Assembly (NCBI GenBank): GCA_030544235.1
Contig: CM060466.1
Location: forward strand, 6,341,092-6,405,091
DNA: 64,000 nt
Source of the DNA: Lepturacanthus savala
Lineage: Eukaryota > Chordata > Actinopteri > Scombriformes > Trichiuridae
Direction: 5' to 3'
Under the pieces are notes generated by a model. The model saw only the letters and a list, made by a program, of their open reading frames with translations, ran no database searches and was not told the DNA's origin. A program made the translations under genes and the position numbers. Of the stretch, positions 8,899 to 20,641 are shown piece by piece (position 1 is the stretch's first letter; each line of letters begins with the position of its first letter).

Positions 8899-11537
8899 CT
8901 AAAATGGGTCAGTGCTGACCCTAACACAAGAGAAAAAGTGAAATGATGGTTTAAGTTTAAAATAAATCTCCTGATGCTTTTCTGTGACGTGGCAGCAGAG
9001 ATCAGGTGGTGGTGGTGATGAAGCTGAAACATCAGAGTAGTCTGGAGCTGGAGACACGCTGAGAAGTTCAGGTTGACGTCTTACACCAGGCATCATTGTC
9101 TCGTAGTCAGATGAGGCCTGTGGGATGAGCAGAAACCTGATGACAATCCCTATGCAAAATGATTTAATTGACAATGTGATGTTTCCATTAGACAAAAAAA
9201 AAATCTGTCATGATCAAACCTCTCTATTCTGTCGTGGGGCTGATCTCCGGTGTTTAACAGCCAGCAGCAGACAGAGTGTGAACAGACACACAAACAGCAT
9301 TGCTGCTGCACGCATCACTACAGTCAGAAACAGCAGGTGATGATCTGAAGGAGAAAAATGACGTCTGATGTTTTAGCTGGTTGAGGATTCACTCACACAT
9401 ACAAGTAGCCATGATCTGTTTGTCTATTGACTGAAATATCTCAGCAACCATTCAATGGATTGGAACGAAATTCTGTTCATTGATGAGATAAAGGATCCTA
9501 GGTGCTTTGGAGGTCCCCTGCCTTTTCTATGAGCCATTTCTGGTTTTGAATTCATTGACTACTACTGAACATGGGTGACACAGTGGGGCAGAGGTTAGCG
9601 CTGTTGCCTCACAGCAGGAAAATCGCATGACCTCGGTCTGGGACCTTTCTGTGTGGAGTTTGCATGTTCTCCCTGTCTGCTTGGGTGTTCTCTGGCCTTT
9701 TCCCACAGTCCAAAGACATGCTGAGGGTAACTGCAGACTCTAAATTGCCCATAGATGCGAGTGAATAGTGTGTGTGCCCCATGATAAGCTGGTGATCCTT
9801 GTAAAGCGCTGGGATTGGCTCCACCAGACCCCCCTGACCCTAGGGAGGACTAAGCAGGTATAGAAAATGACTGATTACTGAACAAATCTATGATCTATTT
9901 TTTATAGTATGTACCAAGGCAGGAATTTCATAAGGGGCCATGAGGCCTTGATTCCCTGCCTCAGTTAATTTTGCAGTTTTGTAGTCTGCCTCTTTTCTAT
10001 CAACACAGCATATACACCAGTGTCTTTTCAAGAGAAAATACATAATTAGTGGGTTTAATTTGGACAGACTATGATGACACAAAGACACCAAACTATCATC
10101 ACCCAATTAGGAGACTTAATCTAAAGTGTGAAATCATAATCACATCGTATCAATAGAGATATTTGGCTTCAACGTTGAGATAACATAATTTGTCCATATC
10201 AGCCAGCCCTAGTTATAATCTTTTATTAAAAAACACTGGTGTAATAGTGTTTGATGATGAAATTCCAGGCTTGGTATATGACCTTGAATGCTACATTTTT
10301 CATATAGCACCATTCTTTAATAACATAAGCAATTACCATCCACCTCAGCTAGAAAAACCCAGCATGCTAACACAGTAAACTAAAATAGTAAACATGATCA
10401 ACATTAAATATTAACATGTTTTACTTCTGCGGTCAGCACATAACAGACCTTTTTTCACAACAGCCATTAATTGTTGCCATTCATTTTCATTTGTTCCGTT
10501 AAATGTTGCAGAGCTCACATGTATAATAGCAGCGGGCCATAGACCTTTTCCCCCACAAACATGCAGATTTTACACACATATCACTTACTATAAACTGTGA
10601 CCTTCACTCCTGAGGTTGGTGTTATGTTTACTGGAAAAGACAAATACCCAAAATAAAAAATATTTCAGGTAAACACATAAATACACAGTATTGAATTATG
10701 TACTGTCTAGTTACATAGATCTTAATTTCTGAGGAGAGTTGATGCCGTTGAAGGGCAACAAAAATATAATTAGTTTACAAAAACCTGCATCTCCAAACAT
10801 AATAACCTGTAATAACCAAAATATTATATATATAATTTTCACAGAAGCAGAAATTTCAGAAGAGGAACATGCGTGGTCAAAGTTATCCTGCATGGTTCTC
10901 ATTTTATTTTCCAGAGTCCATCAGATAAATGACTAAGAGTAAGTAGGAAGAATGAATACAGACACAAGCGTAAAATGGCATAAAATAAAATGAGATTAAC
11001 CAATTTCTACATACCTTTGTGGACTTGGAGCTCTATTTTCCTTTTTGGATCAAATCCATATGCATCTATTTCACACCAATAGGTCCCAGTATCTCCCAGG
11101 GTCAGGTTATAGATGGTCACTTTCAGGATTCTTTTTTTAGTATCATCACAGAAATCATACTTCCTCTTTTGTGTCCTCTGTTTGCACATTTTATCAGCGG
11201 TTTTAACAACAACTTTCCTATGAGCATAGATGCCCTTGTAGAAATATTTAGTATATTTTTCATATCCTGAGTCATAGGACCAGGAGATGTGAATCAGTCC
11301 TCCTTCCTGGCCTGATAGCTGAATCGTTGGTTGTTGGCATCTGGTTACTTTAGAAGAAAAATAAATAGATTCTTAAATTCAAAGTCAAATTTGAAGGGAG
11401 GTGTCTAAAGGAGTTGACATTCGAGCTGCGCACCAAAGAATATCAATAACTTTCACAGATGTTTTTAAAACTTGTGTTTGAGCTTGACACTTACCAGAGA
11501 ACAGACTAAACACGCTGAGAAGAAGTGTTTTCCTCAT
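8899..11537 (-). CDS. CD300/pIgR-like receptor gene 4, truncated tail and Arg in the membrane helix
   Basis: A five-exon model of 253 residues: 11495-11537 (signal peptide), 11015-11347 (V domain), 10589-10630 (14-codon stalk), 9220-9344 (transmembrane) and 8899-9117 (tail). The V domain is of the gene 2/3 type with Trp at the first Ig-cysteine position (HISWSYD) and the second Cys kept (TYWCEID). The stalk, membrane and tail exons are near copies of those of gene 7. Compared with gene 7 the helix has Arg in place of Cys (TVVMRAAAM) and the tail breaks off after CCHVTEKH, where a deletion of roughly 240 bp removed the ITAM-like region and fused the frame to former 3' flank. Tyrosines remaining are in SDYETM and PDYSDV. 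Arg in the helix could allow pairing with an acidic adaptor such as DAP12 or FcR-gamma; this is inference. Confidence 0.75.
9573..9872 (+). mobile_element. tRNA-derived SINE copy in the gene 4 intron
   Basis: The copy begins with a tRNA-like head (gaggttagcgctgttgcctc, resembling a pol III box A region) and continues with the body found in copies at 39425-39778, 49351-49652 and 52139-52486. It is more diverged than those and ends near cagctatagaaaatgactga-like sequence. It lies in the intron between the stalk and transmembrane exons. Confidence 0.65.
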
Positions 11538-12050
11538 TATGACCTTTTGTTCAAACCCCACTTTTATGTTAATCAGCATCTACTACTTCCTCTGCACTCG
11601 AAATCCAGTCAAAGACATTAATCCTTTACGAGAGACGGCACTGAAACTCCACAGTGAACCAGGAATTCTTGCTTCAAACCTGAAGCGTGGGACAGTTCAG
11701 TTAGAGCTGTAGGTGTGATTCTTGTCTGCTGACCTCCTTTGCTTCACATCCTTTTATTTTCATTGTGTGCACGTGTGTGTGGTTTGTGTGTGTCTTTGTG
11801 TATAAAGGGGTATTTTTGTGGGTGATGTGAACATCACCTATTCTACATCTGCACCATTTATCCACTTATACACTTCTGTGTAAAGGAAAACACAAAAAAC
11901 ACAGAGATGACTGTGTGTATATTGAATTTACAATCGTATTTTATTAGGATGAACTCTAATGGACATGCTACAGAATCCTTCCTGTTTTATGTTAAATGAT
12001 GAATTAATTCACATTGAATACAATAATTTATTTACAATAATCTGAATGTA
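11538..12050. other. Upstream block of gene 4
   Basis: It holds the fourth copy of the upstream block seen at genes 1-3, here without a clear TATA-like element (gcttcaaac in its place), and the tract around 11800-11900 matching the segment beside the GT-rich runs of genes 1 and 2. No coding sequence is visible. Confidence 0.6.
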
Positions 12051-12583
12051 CATCTCTGGAAAAAAAATAAGAGACCACTGCAAAATTATCGTTTTTTTCT
12101 GATTTTACTACTTTACTAGGTATGTGTTTAGTCAAAGTAACATTTGTTTGAGTCTATAAACTACTGACAACATTTCCCCTAAATTCCAAATACAAATATT
12201 ATCTTTTATTTGCAGAAAATGACAAATGGTCAAAATAACAAAAAAGATGCAATGTTTTCAGACTTCAAACAATGCAAAGAAACAAGATCAGATTCATTTT
12301 AAAACATAAATACTAATGTTTACACTAGTAAAGAGTTCAGAAATCAATATTTGGTGCAATAACCCTTATTTTTAATCCCAGCTTTCATGCGTCTTAGCAT
12401 GTTCTCCACAGTCTTTACCATTGTTCTTGGGTGATTTTATTCCACTCCTGGTTCCTCTTTAAGCAGAATGAGGTGTTCATGTGTTGGAATTCAACAGTCG
12501 CTGGAATGGAATGACTGGAATACATGTAGAGATGCTGATTTCAGAAAAAAAATGCTGTGGTCTCCTATTTTTTTCTAGAGCTG
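12051..12583. mobile_element. Tc1/mariner-like MITE, family A
   Basis: A non-coding element with terminal inverted repeats (about CATCTCTGGAAAAAAAATAA at one end and its complement, ending TTCTAGAGCTG, at the other), flanked on both sides by TA. TA target duplication and the repeat structure suggest a Tc1/mariner-driven MITE. Related copies lie at 19107-19475, 21579-22043, 28698-29072 and 56051-56458. Confidence 0.7.
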
Positions 12584-12587
12584 TATT

Positions 12588-12593
12588 TTTATT
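12588..12593 (-). terminator. Candidate polyadenylation signal of gene 5
   Basis: AATAAA on the minus strand, about 80 bp past the stop codon of gene 5, just outside the end of the family A MITE. Assigned by motif and distance only. Confidence 0.4.
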
Positions 12594-12672
12594 TTTTAAA
12601 ATGTGAGTTATTAACATAACATAAAGTTAAAAAGGGGATGATCCTGTGCTAAAACACTGTCCAGCACTGAGC

Positions 12673-15600
12673 TCAGACATTGGTGGTGGCTGTTGATCCA
12701 TCAGTTGAATCCAGTCTGATGGTAGCGTACGTGGCCGTTGCAGAGCGAGGTGTGACATCGCTGCAGCCAGGGTCCCTGAAGCTCACAGAGGTGTAGAAGA
12801 GAATGTCTGGTTGGTTTGGAGAGTCTGATGAAACTGAGACATTGGAGTACATATTGCTGCCTGTTCCTTGATCCTCATTGGCTGTAGAGGAGGAAGTCCT
12901 CACGGGTGATTGTGCATCTTGTTTCCGACAGGCCGGCGTTGCATTGACAGCCATTTGGTCATTTTCTGTAAAAAGAAGAGTAGAATGCATTAATAAAAGT
13001 GTGAATGTATGACGAATGAAAACATTTATTTCATTTTTACTTTAACCTTTGTAAAAACAATGAATCTTATCTTCTTTATCCCTATTATTTTCTTATATTC
13101 AACATTTCCATATTTGTACTGGCCTTTTACAATGAGACACATTTTTCAAGCTCCTGTTTTTTGTTTTAACACATACTTTAAATTAATTAAAGTATGAACT
13201 TGTTCATTAAACTATTAAAAACCTAAACTCTGTGCTACAGGGACAGCATTAAGTTTTATTCATATGCAAAAAGCTCAGCTACAACAGTCAATATATTTAA
13301 TGTATTTTTCAGAAATCCTACTGAGTGTCACAGTCTTTTGCCTAGGTGGAGTTTGTGTTGCATCAGAGGATATTTGCATATTAACCACAATGACTAGCAG
13401 GATATTGCTGTCACAACATTGACTCTCTGTATGACTCTGCATATGTATAAGTGTAGTGGTGGCTATGACTTTCTGGGGAGTTGCTAGTTTTTACTGCAGA
13501 TAATCACATGCTGTGTCTCAAATCCTGCGCTTCTGAGTATATAAGTCCACCTACACATGGGCTGAAAACTTTAAGAAAAAAAATTCAGATTTTTCTGTCA
13601 GATATTGCGATTTCATTTTTTTAGTTTCAGTGCACAACATTTAAAAGCATTCCAAAAACTTACATCATATCATTCAAGCAATAAATGCCATATCTCTGCT
13701 GCAAGAATGAAAACTAAAGTCAGGAATTGTTTTTAAATGTAGTCCTATTTATTACCATGAAACATGCTGTACGAGTCGAGTGCTTGACAACAGCAGTTAT
13801 TATGACTGAAGAGCTAAAAGATCTATGTCTGAACCTAAAGTAGAGCAAAAAAGTATTTCTTCTTAAAGTAGTGAAGGTCAGGGAGGTGGCATACACCTGG
13901 AAAATATTTACCAAAAACAAAATTAGGAAAACAACAAAAGAAATCATAGCTTACGATCTGAAAAAATCGTAACACAAAAAACACAGAACAGTAAAGCACA
14001 ATGCTTGTTTCGATCGGTTGCTAAATGTCTTTAAAAAGTAGTAAAAGAAGAAGCTATAGAGTCATTTCTGGTAAGTACAGCAGCAGACTGCACAAGTCAG
14101 TGCACTGAATTGGAGTCACTGTAAGGAAGTGGACTTGGGACACAGCAACAAGGTGGTGTTTCTTACAGAGTTCAGGGTTGTTGCCAAGTCAATAGTTGTT
14201 TTTCTATCTACTTGTCAAGCGAATTTTAAGTGAACTTTTGATATCTCTCTAAAAAGAAAATGGATTCTATCCATGGTTTCCATTCACTGGTTTGGGGCCA
14301 ATAAACTAGAACTCTGAGAGCATCTAATCATATTGAGACTCCCACCATTGTTGTCTTATACTATGCAGGTGCAAGATATCACCACCAGGTGACCCCCAAA
14401 TGATAGCACTTGTTTAAAGGGCCTTTTACAGCAATGTTATAGCCTGGGTATACCCATCCTTCATTGTAAGCAAATTCAGTTTGCTGTGAAATTTAGTCTG
14501 GACACCAAGGGCCAAATGTTCTCCTCATCTAGGGAACCAATCACAGAATGGGGAAGGTGCAGCAAGACGATGAAGAAACCCAAAGCGACTTTTTTGATAA
14601 CTATGGATCCAACATGGCAGCAGACGCAATTATACCTTCCAATGCAGCCTTAGAAAGTGTTTTAAGTAACTTAGACTGCAAGTTTGTATTGAAAAATGAG
14701 CAACTTTTAGTGCTAAGCTATTTTATCATCATTGGGTATCAGTACACGATTGGATATAAGCTACGTACAGATGCATTTAATAGACATTCATAGCACCATT
14801 CATGGCAATAAATGGCTCTGGGTTTTCATAAACCAAGCCTCAAAACAAACAAATGAACAGATGGTTCCCGTTCACTGATATGAAGTCTGGTGTTAGCCAG
14901 GCTAGCAATGTTACTAAACAACAAACAAATTCAAAGTGATCCAGACAAAATTTGACAAAAATCCGGCCAAAACTTTTTGAGGTATTTTGCTAACAGACAA
15001 ACACAGGCTAAAACAGGTCTTTGGCAACATGTTTCAATAGGGCAAATTGTAATATACATGCTGACTACAACGTTTGGAAACCACTGATCATGTGAGTTAA
15101 ATGTTTCGATAGCTGTTGAAAATTTAATGAGTTTGTCTATTTACCAGAAGCTTGGCTGATGTTTCTTTTCCGATGTCTGAAGTATATTAGGAGAAAGATT
15201 CCTAGAGCCAACAGGACCGCTCCAAGGCCTATTCCGACATACACCAGCGTCACTGAAAAAGTGACAGAACCACACCTCAGGGACTTTGTCTCTCACACAC
15301 AGGAATATTTAGAGTGCATCATTAAAAAGACAGTGACTTACTATATGTTGTTCCACTGTCAGGCTCCATTGGGCTTTCTTAAAAAAAAGGGGAAGAAATA
15401 AGAACAAGAAAGAAATGTCTGTATGTTTCATCTCTCAGTCTCAGTCAGTGTTGTAAAATGTTGTTCATATTTTAGTGAATAACGATGAAAACTACTATGA
15501 AAAAGCTACTCATACACAGAACTGAATCAACTCACCTTCTTTGACTTTGAGGATGACTTCAGTGTATGTGTCTAAACCAACTCTCTCTATTCCACACCAG

Positions 15601-16181
15601 TATTTTCCTGAGTCATCCTTTGCCAAATTACGGATGGTCACATAAAAGGTGTTTCCTTCAATTCTGATACCGTATTTTCTATTTGAATCCTTGTCGTCGC
15701 TCCTTATAAGGATGTCCTGATTTGATGTACATGGGTCCTTGCAGAAATATTTGACGTTCGAATCTGCATTGCTGTGAGAACACTTGATTTCAATTTCCCT
15801 CCCCACCTCTCCTTCAAGTGTGATGGCCGCAGTCTCCATGTTCCATAACCCTGCACAAAACACAGCGAGAAACAAGGGTGACTTTGTATTTGAGTCCTAC
15901 CCTGGCTGCCGGTTGCACAGTATATTTTATGTCCACTCTCAGACCTGGAACACCTACATTGCACCTACACTTAAAACAGTGGTTCCCAAGCTTTTATGCT
16001 TCTGATCTGACTATCTGGTCTCTTAGACAACAGGTTGCATTTGTCTCTTCTGAGAAAACTGGTCAACACAACCACGACACCAACCGCTCAGATAGAGGAA
16101 GACAAATAAGGGAATAAAAGCTTTTGTCTCAGTGAACTTACCTCCCAGGAGAAATGTCGTGATGAGGAAAATGATCTCCAT
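12673..16181 (-). CDS. CD300/pIgR-like receptor gene 5, ITIM-bearing
   Basis: A five-exon model of 263 residues: 16142-16181 (signal peptide MEIIFLITTFLLG), 15536-15850 (V domain), 15342-15377 (12-codon stalk), 15145-15252 (transmembrane) and 12673-12965 (tail). All junctions are phase 1. The V domain is canonical for the pIgR/CD300 family: first Cys in EIKCSHS, the extra pair in KYFCKDPC, and SGKYWCGIERVG at the F strand. The helix (GIGLGAVLLALGIFLLIYF) has no charge and is followed by RHRKR. The tail has LFYTSV, which fits the ITIM consensus, and weaker tyrosine sites NMYSNV and ATYATI. Inhibitory signalling is inferred. The intron before the tail exon is 2.2 kb and holds a decayed helicase-like fragment. 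Confidence 0.8.
14548..14793 (+). pseudogene. Decayed RecQ-helicase-like fragment of a repeat
   Basis: An 81-codon open frame on the strand opposite gene 5, within its last intron. Part of it (around ALESVLSNLDCKFVLKNEQ) resembles the start of the RecQ-like helicase ORFs often repeated in fish genomes. The homology stops before any Walker A motif, so it is a fragment. The resemblance is from memory of such repeats and is weak. Confidence 0.3.
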
Positions 16182-16884
16182 GCTCTTCACATATACGTCC
16201 TTTCCACTTTTCTTCAGTTCAGGTCTTTATAAAAATCTCTCTAACTCTGTGTAATAGGTTCCTCATTGTTATTGCACTTCCTATGTCTAGCCAGCTTCCT
16301 CTATCTGTATTCCTCCACAAAACTACTTACATGCTATCAAAAAGAATCAAGGAATATATTAGTCCATAGAATTAGTCCATGGGGTAAATGTAATCATGCT
16401 GAGTGAAGCCACCGTCCATTAGTTGTTCTTTTCAGTATACCGAAACACAAGTCCATCTAAAACAACTGATTCTAAAGATTCGTTCACTGAATCACTTGGT
16501 GCTTTGACGCAGCTTCTACTGTGTAGCATGACCCACAGAACTGAAAAACTGCTGAACAGTTCATGATTCAGTTCATGAATCTGGCCAGCTTCTGCTTTGC
16601 TGCTATTACACTGACAAAAAAAAGGCCAATCCTTTTTTTGTAAAGCTTAAGGCACTTCAGACAGGAACATCTGGTGCAATATCGTGTTTGCAGTGTGCAT
16701 TTTCCTTGCCAAATAAACAAATAAAAGGTGTATGCGACTGCTAAATGTCAGGCGGTGAAATATTTATTATCAAAACCAACAAGAAACGAAATATAGACTG
16801 CAACTGGGGTCCAACAGCAAATGTAGATAAAGATGACTTTCACTCATGGTTTAATCCACATCTTTTCTGCAATCTTAGTTTTCT

Positions 16885-16955
<71 letters not shown>

Positions 16956-17394
16956 CACTGCTGCGCACACACGTCACTTGTGTATATACAATATACACTT
17001 ATTTTTTTATCATTTACTTATCGTTTGGTGAATAAATGCTGTTGAGTAGTAATAGATGTTGCCTCTTTAATGTTGTAGGAGAATGAATGAAGTGATGAGT
17101 ATATGTTGGTTGATTATTAATCAGAGATCCAAATTGATAGTTTAGTATCACTTTTGAGATTAAATCAGAGATGGCTTTTATTGTTAATGTGCTGCCACAG
17201 GATAGGATGCTATGAATTAAATTCTATATTTAATTAATAATTATTTATTTCCAATAAATATTAATTCTTTTGATAACTAATTTAATCCATTCTCTGTGTG
17301 ATACCTACGTTATTTCTGGTGTGAGAGCCCTGCAACTCCAACCACTGATAGGAACAGAAACAAGAGAACAAAATTATTTTTCCATTAAATTTAC
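16182..17394. other. Spacer upstream of gene 5 with a (CA)n microsatellite
   Basis: The first 150 bp are the gene 5 promoter-proximal region, including an ETS-like AGAGGAAGC on the minus strand near 16294-16302. A (CA)n run lies at 16887-16951. The rest is AT-rich, non-coding as far as I can see. Confidence 0.65.
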
Positions 17395-17431
17395 CTCCAA
17401 TAATGAGGAACACGATCTTCACCCTCCTCAT
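17395..17431 (-). pseudogene. Orphan signal-peptide exon
   Basis: A start codon followed by a hydrophobic stretch (MRRVKIVFLIIG) ends at a phase 1 donor GGTAAAT, just like the first exons of genes 5 and 6. No V exon lies between here and gene 5, so this is probably a leftover of a lost gene. It could also serve as an alternative first exon of gene 5, whose V exon starts in the same phase; transcript data would decide. Confidence 0.5.
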
Positions 17432-18149
17432 ATATACATTTTCACCACTTCCTCTTTGTCTTTTTCTTATCTCATCCTCAGTTCATATCTTTGTAATTCT
17501 CTCTTTGTCTTGTAATGCTGTATCACAGGTTCCTCTTTATCATTGCGTTTCCCATGTGACACTAGATTCCTCTATCCACTGTACAGCTCTCACATAACAC
17601 ACTTCAAACGCATGAGAATAAACAACACGTTAGATTTTATTTCATTAGAAAAAAACACAGAGCAAAACATCACAATAACTACTTAACTTGCTCAAGATCC
17701 TGAGTCATTAAGCTTTGAAATGACCAATGCTACTTTAACTCTTTCCTTCATCCACATGCAGTATAGGATAGTTTCACTTTATCACATCCAGGTTCTTTCT
17801 TTTTATAATAATGACACTTTTTTTGCCAGGATTAATGGTGCATTCACAGAGCATGACAAAAGAAAACGAAAGACACAAGATCCCTAATTATTATTTTTAA
17901 AATGCCAAAATTCCCTTTAACTTCCCTTTCTTACACACACAAACACACACTATATGGTAGTTTTGTTTTATCACAGCATGTTTCTGTCTATAATAATAAC
18001 ATTTCATTTGCCAACTAAATTGGTCAGATCTCAGAATAATGAAAAACAAAAAAAAGGTTAACAATCAAATTAGGTAATAGTCATTTAAATTTGCAATAAA
18101 TCCCATGTTAATAAATCAGATTTGTCCTGAAACATTTGTTCCTTCATCT
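17432..18149. other. Spacer, non-coding
   Basis: AT-rich sequence with stretches resembling the duplicated spacers at 8500-8720 and 21250-21560 (ttgccaagtaaattggtgagatc-like words). No exon is visible. Confidence 0.55.
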
Positions 18150-18360
18150 ATGAATCTTTGTTTCTGCTCCTTATAAAGAAATCCTCATTAGTACATGGTT
18201 CCTTGCACAATTATTTGACTTTTTTTTTAAAAATGCATTGGTTTGAAAGCATTTGATTTCAATGTTCTCCCCTCAATAACAAACATAGCTTTAGTCTCCA
18301 TGTCCCATAACCCAATCAACTCTTTGTATGATTTCTACCGTCTCCTAGTTGCACAGAGCA
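18150..18360 (-). pseudogene. Decayed V exon beyond gene 6
   Basis: This matches the first half of the gene 6 V exon (cttataaagaaatcctcat and the later tctccatgtcccataaccc) with a run of T bases and several deletions that break every frame. Together with the matching relic at 5060-5260 it marks the end of a duplicated block. Confidence 0.6.
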
Positions 18361-18507
18361 TTGAAAATAAAAAAAATGAAGGTTAAGAATAAAATTATAA
18401 AAAGATGATTCAAATTTAAATTAAATCCCACATTATGAGGACCCTGGATTTGTCCTGAAACACTCATATCAACAGTTTATCTGATCTTTATCCTTCAGAG
18501 GTCCATG

Positions 18508-20641
18508 TTAGGGGCCTCTGTTTCCATGAAGGTTGTGATAGACGTGTGCCTCTAACTGGCTGAGATCCAGTTGTTGATAGTGGCAGATGTTCGCTGCTGC
18601 GTTCATATCAACGTATTCACCAAGGCCCAGGGAGACTGTAGACTCCCGATTCTTTGCTGTGATGTGGGCATAGAGATCAGGTGGTGGTGGTGGTGGTGGT
18701 GGGGATGAAGCTGAAACATCAGAGCTGTGTGGAGCTGGAGACACACTGAGAAGTTCAGGTTCACTTTCTACACCAGGAATTATTCTCTCAGAGTCAGATG
18801 AGGCCTGTGGGATGAGTAGAAACCAATTTCAAATTGATTCAAAGAACAACGTGGTGATTCCATCAGAAGTTTCTGCAATGAACAAACCTCTCTATTCTGA
18901 CATCGGCCTGATGTCCAGTGTTTAGCAGCCAGCAGCAGACCCACTAACAGCATTGCTGCTGTACATGACACTACAGTCAGAATCACTATCGGGTTATAAT
19001 CTGCAGAAAAAGAGACAATTAATGTTTAGCCAGGTGGGGATTCACTCACACATACAATTAGCCATGCTAAAGGGACGTAAGTCCTCCAACTTTATCGAAT
19101 AATATACAACTCTGGAAAAAAAATAAGAGACCACTGCATTTTTTTATGGAATCAGCATCTCTACATGTATTCCAGTCATTCCATCACAGCGTCTGTTGAA
19201 TTCTAACACATGTACACCTCATTCTGCTTAAAGAGGAACCAGGAGTGGCATAAAGTCACCCAAGAACAATGGTAAAGACTTGTGGAGAACATGCCAAGAC
19301 ACATTAAAGTACATGAAATTTTTAATAATTTTTATTTGGAATTTGAGGGAAATTGTTGTCAGTAGTTTATCGACTCCAACAAAAATGTTCTTTTTGACCA
19401 GACATATACCTATAAGTATTAAAATCTGAAAAACTGATCATTTTGCAGTGGTCTCTTATTTTTTTATTTCAATGTGTTGCAACAGAATCTTTTACAGACA
19501 TTAATGATCCCCAGAGGATGGACCCTAATGACTCTGGAGGTTCTCTGATTTTTCCACTGGCACTGTGTTGACCTTTCTGCGGACAATTTATCAACAGCTA
19601 CTGACCAAATTCATCTCAGGCCCTTTGTCTCTGTATATACATATATACATGCATATATACACTACTGTTCAAAAGTAGAAATTTCCTAATTTTTAAAGAA
19701 AAACACAACTATCACTCCAGTGATGGTACAATTTGTTTGCTCATTGCATCAGAAGCATGGTGGTAAATAAAAGTGTGACTTTTCATGGAAAACACAAAAT
19801 TGTCTGGGTGACTCCAAACTTTTGAACAGTAGTGTATTATACCCAGACAGTGACTTGTGTGAATGTCAGGATTTATATTGTCTAAAAAAATGAGAGAAAG
19901 AAAAGAAATAATCTTTTAGACTAACTTTATGCTTTGTATTATTTGTTTATGAACAATAGACAAATAAGATTTTCATCTCTTCGGTGACGCTTCATTAAAA
20001 TCTACTCCTATGTGGAGCTGAATCAACTCACCCTGTGTGACACTGACGTCTACTTTATTATATGTGTCCGGACCAACTCTATCTATTCCGCACCAGTAAG
20101 TCCCTGAGTCATTCTTTGTCAGATGAGAGATGGTCACATAAAAGGTGTTTCCTTCGTCTCTGATGCTGTATTTTCCATTCGAATCCTTTTTGCTGCTTCT
20201 TATAAGCACGTCCTTATTTGTACATGGGTTCTTGCAGAAATATTTGACGTTTGTAAATGCGTTGCTGTGAGAACAAGTGATTTGAATCTCCTTTCCCACC
20301 AGTCCAGTAACTTTGATGGCTTCAGTCTCCATGCCCCATAACCCTGTATAAAACACACAAAGAGGAACAATGGTCAACTTTTTATTTGATTTCTACCCTG
20401 ACTGCTCGTTGCACAGAACGTTTTCTATCGACTCTCAGACCTGATCGACTTAAGATTTTATTTTGGCCCCTGATTTTTTGATAATGTTTGCTTACTGAAC
20501 TCTCAGATAACAGAAAATCCAGAGAAAACTTAAGCAACCTGACAACAACGATGCCAACGGCTGAGACAGAATAAGCGAAACCTCCTCAGTAAACTTACCA
20601 CAAAATGCCAAAATGAGGAAAATGACCCCCATGCTCCTCAT
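18508..20641 (-). CDS. CD300/pIgR-like receptor gene 6, ITAM-like tail
   Basis: A four-exon model of 254 residues: 20599-20641 (signal peptide MRSMGVIFLILAFC; a second Met lies three codons later), 20032-20343 (V domain), 18888-19000 (transmembrane) and 18508-18804 (tail). No stalk exon was found; the V and membrane exons join in phase 1 directly. The V domain is close to that of gene 5 (ITCSHS, KYFCKNPC, SGTYWCGIDRVG). The helix region is VILTVVSCTAAMLLVGLLLA. The tail has a run of eight prolines, an EYVDM site (YxxM, a possible PI3-kinase p85 site) and YQQL, nine residues, YHNL (18529-18579), an ITAM-like motif. An activating role is inferred. Two MITEs lie in the intron between V and membrane exons. 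Confidence 0.8.
19107..19475. mobile_element. Tc1/mariner-like MITE, family A (in gene 6 intron)
   Basis: It starts after TA with CAACTCTGGAAAAAAAATAA and ends with the complement ...TGGTCTCTTATTTTTTTA, the last bases being degenerate. It is internally shorter than the 12051 copy and in the opposite orientation. It lies in the V-to-membrane intron of gene 6. Confidence 0.65.
19660..19834. mobile_element. Tc1-like MITE, family B (short copy)
   Basis: The ends CACTACTGTTCAAAAG and CTTTTGAACAGTAGTG are a perfect inverted pair flanked by TA on both sides. At 175 bp it is an internally deleted copy of the element seen more fully at 31492-31969 and 61320-61760. Confidence 0.75.

Noticed and set aside
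13720..13947. 75-codon hydrophobic minus-strand frame as an extra membrane exon of gene 5
   Set aside because: No matching splice sites and gene 5 already has a membrane exon in correct phase.
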